Positions 37,369 through 44,932 of a DNA stretch of 64,000 bases are shown piece after piece. A model generated the notes under the pieces. That model had not been told where the DNA came from. It did not search any database and was given only the letters and a program-made list of their open reading frames with translations. Origin of the DNA: Nitrospirota bacterium (GTDB lineage: Bacteria > JACPQY01); assembly GCA_016180645.1 (NCBI GenBank), contig JACPAV010000008.1, positions 57,012 through 121,011 of the forward strand, given 5' to 3'. A program made the position numbers and the translations under genes. The number at the start of each line of letters is the position of its first letter. The first letter of the stretch is position 1.

Positions 37369-39460
37369 ACAGGACTTCGGATTTCCGGCGGGAGGAGACG
37401 GAGGCGGAGGCGGGGCGCATGAGTTCAACGAATCCCTGGAAATAGGGACACTCGCGCCGCTGGTTGTGCGGCATCCGTAGAAGCTCTTCCAACACTCCCG
37501 TTACGCGCCACGGCTGCCCCTTGTAGAGCTTGGGAGCCGCGAGGGCGTCGTAGATGTCGGCTGCGGCCACCATGAGTACGAGCGGATCCGTTTCCTCCTC
37601 CGATCCGCGGGTGGACTCAAACCGATAGAGACGTTGGAGCGCCGGCGCCAGGTGACCGAACTGGAGTTTCTCCAAAGCCTCGCTCGTCTTTGAGAGAAGC
37701 TCCCCCACCAACTCCCCGCGATGCCCGAAATGGAGATCCGGCTGGTTGAGCCGATCGGGCGACAACGCGTGTTTTCCCAAATCATGCAGCAGCGCGAGAA
37801 GCATGAGGTCCCCTTCCGGCACTTTCTCCGCTTCCTTCCGACCCTCCGCTCCGCTCCCGGCTCCGCCACCCGCAAGGAATCGCCGCAAGGCCACCGCCAG
37901 CGCGGCAACCGTCTCGTTGTGGAGAATGGCGCCGTCTCGCGCCTGGATGCTGAGAAAATCCACCATGCCTAGTTGCTGCTCTTTGATCCGACTCACCTCA
38001 TCCATCATGGAAGAACACTCCTTCGCAAAGCGGCTGGTGGCGTCCACCCGGTTTGCATCTTGCCCCAGCGTTCGGACACCCGCCACGCGGAAGCAATCCA
38101 TGGCCCCCTTCCCCTTGACCTGCTGGGCTCCCAGCGGTTCAATGGTGAAATACCGATCGATGAGTGGAACGGACTCTGCGGAAACGGTCACCCCGCCCGC
38201 CGGGCACACTTTTTCCATCCGGCTGGCCACATTCACGGCATCGCCGAGGATGTCGTACAGGCTCTTGTTTGAAGGACCCAGGATCCCCGCGGTAATGGCG
38301 CCGGTGTTGATCCCAATCCGCATGTTGAGGGGGAACTGCTCGCGATGACCCGACTGGAGTGCAAGGGCGGCCAAGACGGCATCGATGGCGTGAGTGGGAC
38401 TTCCAAAGGGGACACCGAAAATGGCCATGATCGAATCGCCGTTCGTCTTGTTCACATAGCCGCGGTAGCGCGCAATCGTGTCACCCGCGTGGCTGAAAAA
38501 TCCATTGAGGCGGGAGAAGAGTTCGTCCGGCTCCATGCCCGATGAAAACTGCGTGAATCCCTCGAAGTCGGTAAAGAGAATCGTGGCCTTGAGTTTCCTC
38601 GGTTGAAGCTTGTCCTCGAGCAATTGCGGAATGACTTCCGGAGGGGCCATCCGGCCCAGAAGCTCCTCGCCCTTCTGCTTTTCCGTTCGCGCCGCATGGA
38701 GTGCGCCGGAGATCTCGCGGTTCGCCCCCTCCAACTCAGCCGTCCGCTCCCGAACCTTCTCCTCCAACTTCTCATTGAGACGCTTGAGCGACGCATTCGC
38801 CTGGTCCAGTTCAACCCGGCGTCGCTCTTCCGAGCGGTACATTCTAGCGTTGTCGATCGCCGCCGCGGCCTGGTTGCCCAGAATCGTGAGCAGCACTTCA
38901 TCCAATTCATCGAAGGCGGCCATCTGCTCGCTTTCCACCGCCATCACGCCGATGAGGCGATCTTTCACCACCAACGGCATGGCGAGTTGGCTCTGCACCT
39001 TGGGAAGTCCCGGCAACGCCATCGTCGCAGTCGATGCGCCACTTCCGCCGGGGTTCATCTGCGCCCGGGCCGTGGACAGATAGGCCATCCCGGCCCCGAT
39101 GTTCCCCATCCGCATCATCTTTCGCCGTTTGCCTACGACGCCTATCACACCCTGCCCCAACTTCACGCTGGCACCCGTCCCGTCCTTCTCATATCCGCGG
39201 CTCGCGGCTACTCGGAGGTCCTCCCCGGATTCCTCCGACAAGAGGATCATGGAGTGCTGAAATCCGAGGACCCTCCCCATCGAATGGAGAATAATCTCCA
39301 GCATGCGGTCCAGGTCGAGCGTGGAGTTCATCTCGGCGGAGATTTCCTGAATGATCCTGACCTGATCCGTCTTTCGCGAAAGATCACGGTTGAGATCCGC
39401 GATGATCTTTTCGTTCTGGAGGATTTGTTGGCGAACGTTCGGGACGGCGTCCTGGCTCAC
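37361..39460 (-). CDS. GAF, class III nucleotide cyclase and HD-like domain protein
   Basis: 699 residues in order: N-terminal coiled coil, GAF sensor (about 35-205; LDLDRMLEIILHSMGRVL), coiled coil, cyclase catalytic domain (about 290-460), then an HD-like domain (about 480-680). The cyclase has the metal site ILFTDFEGFTQF, the adenine-type lysine in NKTNGDSIMAIFG and YDILGDAVNVASRME with the transition-state Asn and Arg, so adenylate cyclase activity is likely. The HD part has LLALLHDLGKHALSP and VAAADIYDALAAPK, as in HD-GYP-like hydrolases, without a GYP motif. It is a soluble protein. Confidence 0.85.
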   Translation of the reverse strand: MSQDAVPNVRQQILQNEKIIADLNRDLSRKTDQVRIIQEISAEMNSTLDLDRMLEIILHSMGRVLGFQHSMILLSEESGEDLRVAASRGYEKDGTGASVKLGQGVIGVVGKRRKMMRMGNIGAGMAYLSTARAQMNPGGSGASTATMALPGLPKVQSQLAMPLVVKDRLIGVMAVESEQMAAFDELDEVLLTILGNQAAAAIDNARMYRSEERRRVELDQANASLKRLNEKLEEKVRERTAELEGANREISGALHAARTEKQKGEELLGRMAPPEVIPQLLEDKLQPRKLKATILFTDFEGFTQFSSGMEPDELFSRLNGFFSHAGDTIARYRGYVNKTNGDSIMAIFGVPFGSPTHAIDAVLAALALQSGHREQFPLNMRIGINTGAITAGILGPSNKSLYDILGDAVNVASRMEKVCPAGGVTVSAESVPLIDRYFTIEPLGAQQVKGKGAMDCFRVAGVRTLGQDANRVDATSRFAKECSSMMDEVSRIKEQQLGMVDFLSIQARDGAILHNETVAALAVALRRFLAGGGAGSGAEGRKEAEKVPEGDLMLLALLHDLGKHALSPDRLNQPDLHFGHRGELVGELLSKTSEALEKLQFGHLAPALQRLYRFESTRGSEEETDPLVLMVAAADIYDALAAPKLYKGQPWRVTGVLEELLRMPHNQRRECPYFQGFVELMRPASASVSSRRKSEVLFR

Positions 39461-39473
39461 GCGGCCCCCCCCA

Positions 39474-39902
39474 TCACGGCTTGATCTCGGAGGGAGGGAT
39501 CCTTTCCTCGATGTTCTTGCGCACCGACAGAACCCGATAAATGTCCGCCGCCTTGAGCTTGAACACTCCGGACATGCCGGTCATGGAGGCGATGGCTTCG
39601 AGCTGCATGTCCATCGTATCGAACAGTTGGCCTTCGGTCTCCGAACGTTCAAATTGTATCTCCAAGTCCCACGTTTCGGCCGTGTTCGGGTCCGCGATCC
39701 ACACGTAGGCATGGGGATTTTCCCTGATGTTCCGGCTCGTCTTGCTGAAAAACTGGAAAGAGAGGGCCACGTGATCAGGATCCACATAATACACTTGCGA
39801 GACCACCGTGGTATTGGGGATCCCCTCCAACGAACACGTCACCAGATGGGCGGGAATCACGCCCTGCATGGCGGGTTTGATCTCGTCCGGCAGCAGGCCC
39901 AT
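39474..39902 (-). CDS. Pyridoxamine-5'-phosphate-oxidase-fold FMN protein
   Basis: 142 residues with the split beta-barrel pattern of the PNPOx-like family: an N-terminal helix, TCSLEGIPNTTVVSQVYYVDPDHVALSFQFFSKTSRNIRENPHAYVWI, and a C-terminal helical part. Proteins of this kind bind FMN or F420 and reduce or oxidise unknown substrates. It overlaps the upstream gene by 1 nt, so it may form a heterodimer with that similar protein. Confidence 0.75.
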   Translation of the reverse strand: MGLLPDEIKPAMQGVIPAHLVTCSLEGIPNTTVVSQVYYVDPDHVALSFQFFSKTSRNIRENPHAYVWIADPNTAETWDLEIQFERSETEGQLFDTMDMQLEAIASMTGMSGVFKLKAADIYRVLSVRKNIEERIPPSEIKP

Positions 39903-40372
39903 CAGGCCATCTTCTTTCCGGCCTCGGGGCCCGGGGTTTGGAGATAGATTTCCTTCACGATGACCGTGACGGCCAGCGAGGGCTTGTAGGCAAATCCCAT
40001 GACGAGCGGTTTGATGATCGCCTCGGGATAACCGGCTTGGATCGACGTGGTCAGAAGTTTCGTCCGATAAATTTCCTGAATGGCCGCCTCTCCGGGTTCG
40101 GTGGGCCGGGATGTGGCGAACTCTCCCTTGAGTTGGTAGTTCTCGTTGTTCACGGGGGAGCCTACGCCGACGGCCACTTTTCCATTATGTTTGAGATTCT
40201 CCAACATCCTTCCGGACGTCTTATCGGGGATGAAAAGCGTGAGGGCCTTCCTATCCGCGGCCACAGTCATACCCATGGCCCACGTGTGAAGGGGTCGCAG
40301 CCTCTCGTCGCGCGTACCGACCCCGATGTAAACGGGGCCGTGCAGAAATTCAACCAACTTTTCGGGGATCAT
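39902..40372 (-). CDS. Second PNPOx-fold protein, coupled to its neighbour
   Basis: 156 residues: EFLHGPVYIGVGTRDERLRPLHTWAMGM, ALTLFIPDKTSGRMLENLKHNGKVAVGVG and NENYQLKGEF make the FMN-binding beta-barrel pattern of the pyridoxamine-phosphate-oxidase-like family. TGATG overlap with the next gene indicates co-translation. The function is unknown; the pair is encoded behind the GAF-cyclase gene in the opposite sense to accessory genes nearby. Confidence 0.75.
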   Translation of the reverse strand: MIPEKLVEFLHGPVYIGVGTRDERLRPLHTWAMGMTVAADRKALTLFIPDKTSGRMLENLKHNGKVAVGVGSPVNNENYQLKGEFATSRPTEPGEAAIQEIYRTKLLTTSIQAGYPEAIIKPLVMGFAYKPSLAVTVIVKEIYLQTPGPEAGKKMA

Positions 40373-40496
40373 CGGAGGCCTTCGGTGCGGGAGTGTAGCG
40401 CCTCACCCGTGACCGATCAAGTCCCAATTGTACGCACCCCATGAAGTCGAGAGACAAAGCCTCACCACAGAAATCCCCTACGTAGAAACGTGGCGA

Positions 40497-41249
40497 TTAG
40501 CTTTTATTTGGCTCATCTTCGCCGGGCTGCGCGGGCGCGCTATCAGTGCTCTTCGCTTTGCCAAGTTGCTCCCGCAGAGCCCGCACGGCGTCTGCCCGCG
40601 ACTTCTTGTCGTCTGGCACGACGTATATCTCGTGCAACACCGCCTTCAACGTTTCCAAGAACAGGTGAAGGTGCTTGCTGTCCCATGCCACCCAACTTTG
40701 TTCGTGAACGTGATCGCTGGTCATGTCTTTGACGTGGCCGAGGGTCTCAAAGAGTTCGGAGTCAACAGCCGGGTGTTTAGATCGCAAATCTTTGATTCTG
40801 TCGTCGTAGTACTCGCCATCAGCCCCGTGGATCGCGAGCAGTTGGTAAATCGCTTTGCGTAGGCAAGCCGAGGCACCGGTGAGATAGTTCATCTTCGCGC
40901 AGCCCTCGGCTTCTGTCATGAGCTCCCGCAGTGCAGCTGGGATTCGACGGTCCACAACAAAGAAGGACGTTGGCACTGAGTAAAAGAACGCTCTGTCGAG
41001 GTCTACATCCTCTCGAAAGTCAGGCCGGTCGGAGTATTCCGACTGAAGGTCTTTATAAGTAAGGTGCATTGAAACCTTCTCGCAGCTTGCGCATTGAACG
41101 CGCCACACGTCGCAGGTCTTTTGATTGGACCAGTTAAATTGCACACAGCCCAGATTCTTGTACTTGACGTGACGACGGTTGCAGAACGGGCAGTTATAGA
41201 CGTCCGTCGTGATGAAGTATTTCGAATCGAGGTGTGATTGATCGTCCAT
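40497..41249 (-). CDS. DUF4145-like protein with N-terminal zinc ribbon
   Basis: 250 residues. A zinc ribbon is suggested by CPFC near residue 20 and CASC near residue 54. A helical domain follows with IPAALRELMTEAEGCAKMNYLTGASACLRKAIYQLLA, the signature of the DUF4145 group, which recurs near defence and restriction genes. The C-terminus is charged. No enzymatic motif is visible. It lies next to a BrnT/BrnA pair in an accessory patch. Confidence 0.6.
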   Translation of the reverse strand: MDDQSHLDSKYFITTDVYNCPFCNRRHVKYKNLGCVQFNWSNQKTCDVWRVQCASCEKVSMHLTYKDLQSEYSDRPDFREDVDLDRAFFYSVPTSFFVVDRRIPAALRELMTEAEGCAKMNYLTGASACLRKAIYQLLAIHGADGEYYDDRIKDLRSKHPAVDSELFETLGHVKDMTSDHVHEQSWVAWDSKHLHLFLETLKAVLHEIYVVPDDKKSRADAVRALREQLGKAKSTDSAPAQPGEDEPNKS

Positions 41250-41279
41250 GCGGATTCGCCTTGGAGCCAGCGTTGTGGT

Positions 41280-41543
41280 TCAGCCGCGGCCGAGCCGAAG
41301 GCGGGGCCGTCGGCTGGAACCGCCGGCTAGTCCGGACGCTCTCCGAGCGACCTCGACGAGCGAGTGGAGCGCCTTGTTTACGGCGGCGGAGTTCGGAAAC
41401 ACCGCCGAAACGTCATCGTCCAACACAACAACATTGGAACTCGCCTTCACGCGCCCCAAGTAGCGCCCGCGCTCCATTTGTGCGAAATCAGAGCGCTTAT
41501 ACTCCGGACGGAGATCATCTGAACCAGACTTACCTCTCTTCAT
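41280..41543 (-). CDS. brnA: Antitoxin of the BrnT toxin
   Basis: 87 residues beginning MKRGKSGSDDLRPEYKRSDF and containing SSNVVVLDDDVSAVFPNSAAVNKALHSLVEVAR, which matches the antitoxins commonly encoded behind BrnT. The ATG at 41543 overlaps the toxin gene by 14 nt and is favoured because the frame above it is the toxin gene out of register. A basic tail after residue 70 is not typical. Confidence 0.75.
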   Translation of the reverse strand: MKRGKSGSDDLRPEYKRSDFAQMERGRYLGRVKASSNVVVLDDDVSAVFPNSAAVNKALHSLVEVARRASGLAGGSSRRPRLRLGRG

Positions 41544-41802
41544 AAATCCGCCTTTCGCCTGGGGTTGCGATACGAGCGCTGATGATTCGAATGGCCTCAC
41601 CACGCTCGATGTGAGCCACGACAAGGAGGCGACCCGCAGAAGACAACCCGAATGTTACCATTCGCTCTTCGTCAAGCGAATGGTCCGGATCCGCACCTGT
41701 CGCCGCCAAGGGGTCGTAGAACACCGATGATGCCTCTTCAAACGACACCCGGTGCTTGCGAGCATTCTTCGCAGCCTTGGCCGGGCTCCATTCGAAGTGC
41801 AT
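41530..41802 (-). CDS. brnT: BrnT-family ribonuclease toxin
   Basis: 90 residues with the BrnT pattern: FEWSPAKAAKNARKHRVSFEEASSVFYDPLA at the N-terminus, DEERMVTFGLSSAGRLLVVAHIERGEAIRIISARIATPGERRIYE at the C-terminus. BrnT cleaves RNA and is controlled by its co-transcribed antitoxin, here overlapping downstream. No promoter is obvious. Confidence 0.85.
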   Translation of the reverse strand: MHFEWSPAKAAKNARKHRVSFEEASSVFYDPLAATGADPDHSLDEERMVTFGLSSAGRLLVVAHIERGEAIRIISARIATPGERRIYEER

Positions 41803-41849
41803 CCAGCGATTCTACGCATCCCCGCCGGAAAGGTCTAACGGAGCCGCGG

Positions 41850-41999
41850 CTACCAATTCTCGGGAGTGTGCTGGAGGCCGAGGTAGACGTAGCCAAGGAT
41901 CCAGATGATGCCGGCCGCCCACATCAGCTTGATCCACAAAGGGATGCCGGTTTCCGCTGAATTCGGTTGTTCGTCCCGTTGACGATGATCGTCGCCCAT
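41850..41999 (-). CDS. Small single-pass membrane protein at the end of the cbb3-like operon
   Basis: 49 residues: a charged N-terminus, one membrane helix (IKLMWAAGIIWILGYVYLGL) and the tail QHTPENW. It may be a small accessory subunit in the manner of CcoQ or CcoH, but there is no sequence match to either. It is the last gene of the leftward oxidase operon, behind a half repeat. Confidence 0.6.
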   Translation of the reverse strand: MGDDHRQRDEQPNSAETGIPLWIKLMWAAGIIWILGYVYLGLQHTPENW

Positions 42000-42015
42000 G
42001 GATGACCTCCCGCCT

Positions 42016-42038
42016 CGCAGGCTGAAGCCTGCGGCTAC
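42016..42038. repeat. Half-element of the GTAG/CTAC repeat
   Basis: CGCAGGCTGAAGCCTGCGGCTAC: a palindrome CGCAGGCT/AGCCTGCG plus the CTAC tip, lying in the gap between the last two genes of the cbb3-like operon. Confidence 0.7.
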
Positions 42039-42295
42039 CGCTCCTCCGTGTCGATACCTTCGGCCTCGAGGACGCGCCGCTCCAGGCCGAGATGGCTCTT
42101 GAACGCGCCCGCCCTCGCATAGGCCCAAACGACCGCGCCCATTCCGAGCGCGAAAAAGCCGAAAAAAGCCAGGATGAAGAGCGCGGAATCCCTTCCTCCC
42201 GCATCGCAAAACGGGCAGGCCAGTGCGGCTGCAGGCAGGATCAGCCCGCCGGCGCCACCGGCCAGGCGGACGAGGCCCAATGCGCCACGGTTCAC
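42035..42295 (-). CDS. Small membrane protein with a CPFC motif in the cbb3-like operon
   Basis: 86 residues: a hydrophobic N-terminal segment ending ALACPFCDAGG, which reads as a signal peptide with a CxxC pair, then a membrane helix (ALFILAFFGFFALGMGAVVWAY) and a charged tail. The CxxC could bind copper or heme, which is speculative. Its ATG overlaps the TGA of the fused cytochrome c gene by 4 nt. Confidence 0.65.
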   Translation of the reverse strand: MNRGALGLVRLAGGAGGLILPAAALACPFCDAGGRDSALFILAFFGFFALGMGAVVWAYARAGAFKSHLGLERRVLEAEGIDTEER

Positions 42296-43545
42296 AACGC
42301 ACCTCCGTAGAGCGTCGTTAGAAACGCCGCGATAGCCTTCCGGTCATCGGGTCCCAATGCAGGAAACGGCGCCATCGCTGAGCCCGACCGACCCTCTTGG
42401 AGAATCCGGTCGATGTGGGCGGGATCGAAAAGTCGGCGCATGAAGTCTTTCGGCCGCGGCGTCAGCGCCACGGCGGCCGGGCCGTCGCCCTTCCCCTCGA
42501 AACCGTGACACACGCCGCACTGGGAGATGAAAATGGCCTTCCCCTTCTCCGTGAGAGTCGGATCGGCGGCCGCGAGCGCCCTGTCCTTCGAGTCGACCCC
42601 GAAGGCGGACACGGCCTGCGCAATCGCCCACAGATCGCGCTCGGGAAGTTCGCGGAAGGAAGGCATGGCCGATCCCGGGATGCCGCCGTAGAAAAGCGTG
42701 TACACGTACTCGGGCTTCAGATAGCGCGCTCTCAGGTTCGATGCACTCGGGCGCAGAAAGGCGTTCGCCTGGCCGTTCCCATCCGCCAGCGCACCGTGAC
42801 ATCCGGCGCAATGTTCCTCGAACAGCATCTTGCCTCGATGCAAACTGGCCGGGTCCTCCGGGGGCGCACCGCTCACCGAAACCAACTGCGGATAGACCAT
42901 GGCCTTCACCTGCTCCTCGAACGGCTTCCCCAGAACCTGGAGATACGCCACCAGATCCTTCGCTTCCTCCCTCGGCCTCGGCCCCGCCGATGTTTCGTCG
43001 AAGAGAAACGCATACGGAGGCATGACCGAGAGAGGCACGACCGATCTTGGGTTATACAGGTGCGCGAAATGCCAGTCATCCGGTCGGCGGCCCGCCTCGC
43101 GACTCAGGTCCGGACCGATCCTGCGCGTGCCGAACAGATGGGGCACATCGTACATGCTTTCCCATGCTTGGCTGACCGGACCGTACCTGAAGGATTCACC
43201 GGACACAGGCCGGACGAACTGCGAGTGGCAATGCCAGCAGCCTTCCCGGATGTAGACGTGGCGACCCCGCCCCGCCGCATTGAGTTGGCCTTTGTCGTCC
43301 AGATAGGGATTCTTGAAACCTGCCGGCGGCTTTGAAACGTGCCGCAAGGTCGTCCACGGCGCCAGCCCCATCGCCACGATGGAGAAGATGAAGAATCCGA
43401 CGCCCGCGACGAGCAGGATGAACATCGGGCGCTCCGCCACTGGCGGTCCCCCTCTCGGGGGATCGGCGTCCTGCCTCACGCGCTCCCGCGGCTGTCCTGC
43501 CACAGGGCGTTCGGCGACGGGCCCTTTCTCCTCACCCACGGCCAT
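42292..43545 (-). CDS. Fused CcoO/CcoP-like cytochrome c subunit of a cbb3-type oxidase
   Basis: 417 residues with three c-type heme sites: CWHCH at 103-107 in a CcoO-like domain with the typical HYVYIREG-like lead-in and VMPPYAF, then CAGCH at 246-250 and CGVCH at 343-347 in two CcoP-like domains. A single membrane helix lies at 42-62 after a basic/proline-rich cytoplasmic N-terminus. Canonical oxidases use two separate proteins. It should feed electrons to the CcoN-like subunit encoded just upstream, whose stop it overlaps by 14 nt. Confidence 0.88.
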   Translation of the reverse strand: MAVGEEKGPVAERPVAGQPRERVRQDADPPRGGPPVAERPMFILLVAGVGFFIFSIVAMGLAPWTTLRHVSKPPAGFKNPYLDDKGQLNAAGRGRHVYIREGCWHCHSQFVRPVSGESFRYGPVSQAWESMYDVPHLFGTRRIGPDLSREAGRRPDDWHFAHLYNPRSVVPLSVMPPYAFLFDETSAGPRPREEAKDLVAYLQVLGKPFEEQVKAMVYPQLVSVSGAPPEDPASLHRGKMLFEEHCAGCHGALADGNGQANAFLRPSASNLRARYLKPEYVYTLFYGGIPGSAMPSFRELPERDLWAIAQAVSAFGVDSKDRALAAADPTLTEKGKAIFISQCGVCHGFEGKGDGPAAVALTPRPKDFMRRLFDPAHIDRILQEGRSGSAMAPFPALGPDDRKAIAAFLTTLYGGAL

Positions 43546-44926
43546 CCGCCTCCGGTTTCATTCGACTGCTCTTGATCAGGTTGATCGCCAGGAGCACCGT
43601 CGAGACGAAAAGCACAACGCCCGATACTGCGCGCGGCACCCAGAACGGCTCCGCGGCCTTGAGTGAATCGATGATCGAGAGGCCCCGCATCCACGCGAAT
43701 CCCTGCATGAGACCCGCGGCCGTATCCGGCACATAGTAGAGGAAGAAAAAGCCGATCAGGGCGAGCCAGAAATGCCATTCGGCCAGGGCACGGGAGGCGA
43801 TGGCCCGGCCGGTAATCCTGGGCCAGACGAAGTAGATGAACGCGAAAATCCACCAGGAGAAAACACCGAACAGCGCCAGATGGGCGTGCGCAACGATCCA
43901 ATCCGTGAAATGGACGACCTTTTGAACGGACAACAGTGCGTGGAATGGCCCCTGCGTGCACGTCATGATGTAGGAGAAGATCCCGAACGTCAGGAAGCGT
44001 AGCGCGATGTCGTCCGCCAGCCGATTCCAGGAGCCCCGCATGGTCGCGAAGAAATTGTACACAACGGTATATACGACGAAGAGGAGCGCGCTCGTGAGGG
44101 GAACGGCCACCACCTGGAGCCACCATGGGATGGGGCTGTAAAAGTAGTGGTGGCTTCCACCGAGGGGATAGAGAAAGGCAAGCGTCCAAAATCCGAGGAG
44201 CGAGAGCTTGTGGCTCGCGATCGGTTTTCGCACAAGCACGGGCAGAAGGTAGTACGCGATCGCCGCTCCCATCGGCGTCACCCACATGCCCACGGCGTTG
44301 TGGATCCAGAGGCCGGAGAGCGCCGCGCCCGCCGCGCCGGGAGCCACGTGCGCCACGATCGTATTGGCCATCACGAAGTTCAGTGCCGTGAAGATAAACG
44401 CCATCACGATGTACCAGAGGGAGACGTACATCGATTTCACGCCTCCTTGGAGCACCGTTCCGACAGTGGAGAGAAGCGCCAAGACGAACGAGGCGGCAAA
44501 CAGCACGTCCGCCCACCACGGGGCCTCGGCATACTCGACGCCCTCGCCATACCCGGCCAGAAGACCGATGGCCCCGGCGGCCAGCGCCACTTGCATGAAC
44601 TTCCGATTGAATTGCGCAACCGGCTCGAGGAAAAGTCCTTTTCCCACCAGCTTCGGCACCGCGTAGAACGTGAAGGCCATGAATCCGTTGGACAACCAGC
44701 CGAAGATCACCGAGTGGGTGTGGAAGAACCGCAACCGACCGTAGTTCAGCCAAGGGACATTCCCCAGAAATTCCGCGGCGGCGGGGGAGGTGAGTCGATA
44801 GGCTTCCGTCAGTCCCGCCATCATTCCAAGAAGAAGCCAAACGAGCCCGGCAACGAGATGGAACTTTACCAGGCCGAGGGACACTTCCGTTCCGGCCTTC
44901 GCGGGCTCAGCGGACGGATTCGCCAT
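43532..44926 (-). CDS. ccoN: cbb3-type cytochrome c oxidase catalytic subunit
   Basis: The 12-helix heme-copper subunit that reduces oxygen. 464 residues with RLRFFHTHSVIFGWLSNG (low-spin heme His), HNAVGMWVTPMGA, the copper-B pair GGSHHYFYSPIPWW, and HFTDWIVAHAHLALFGVFSWW (heme ligands). It is leftward and encoded 6 nt after the YVTN/phosphoesterase gene. No ccoG, ccoH, ccoI or ccoS maturation genes are in the window. Confidence 0.92.
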   Translation of the reverse strand: MANPSAEPAKAGTEVSLGLVKFHLVAGLVWLLLGMMAGLTEAYRLTSPAAAEFLGNVPWLNYGRLRFFHTHSVIFGWLSNGFMAFTFYAVPKLVGKGLFLEPVAQFNRKFMQVALAAGAIGLLAGYGEGVEYAEAPWWADVLFAASFVLALLSTVGTVLQGGVKSMYVSLWYIVMAFIFTALNFVMANTIVAHVAPGAAGAALSGLWIHNAVGMWVTPMGAAIAYYLLPVLVRKPIASHKLSLLGFWTLAFLYPLGGSHHYFYSPIPWWLQVVAVPLTSALLFVVYTVVYNFFATMRGSWNRLADDIALRFLTFGIFSYIMTCTQGPFHALLSVQKVVHFTDWIVAHAHLALFGVFSWWIFAFIYFVWPRITGRAIASRALAEWHFWLALIGFFFLYYVPDTAAGLMQGFAWMRGLSIIDSLKAAEPFWVPRAVSGVVLFVSTVLLAINLIKSSRMKPEADGRG

Positions 44927-44932
44927 GGTTAC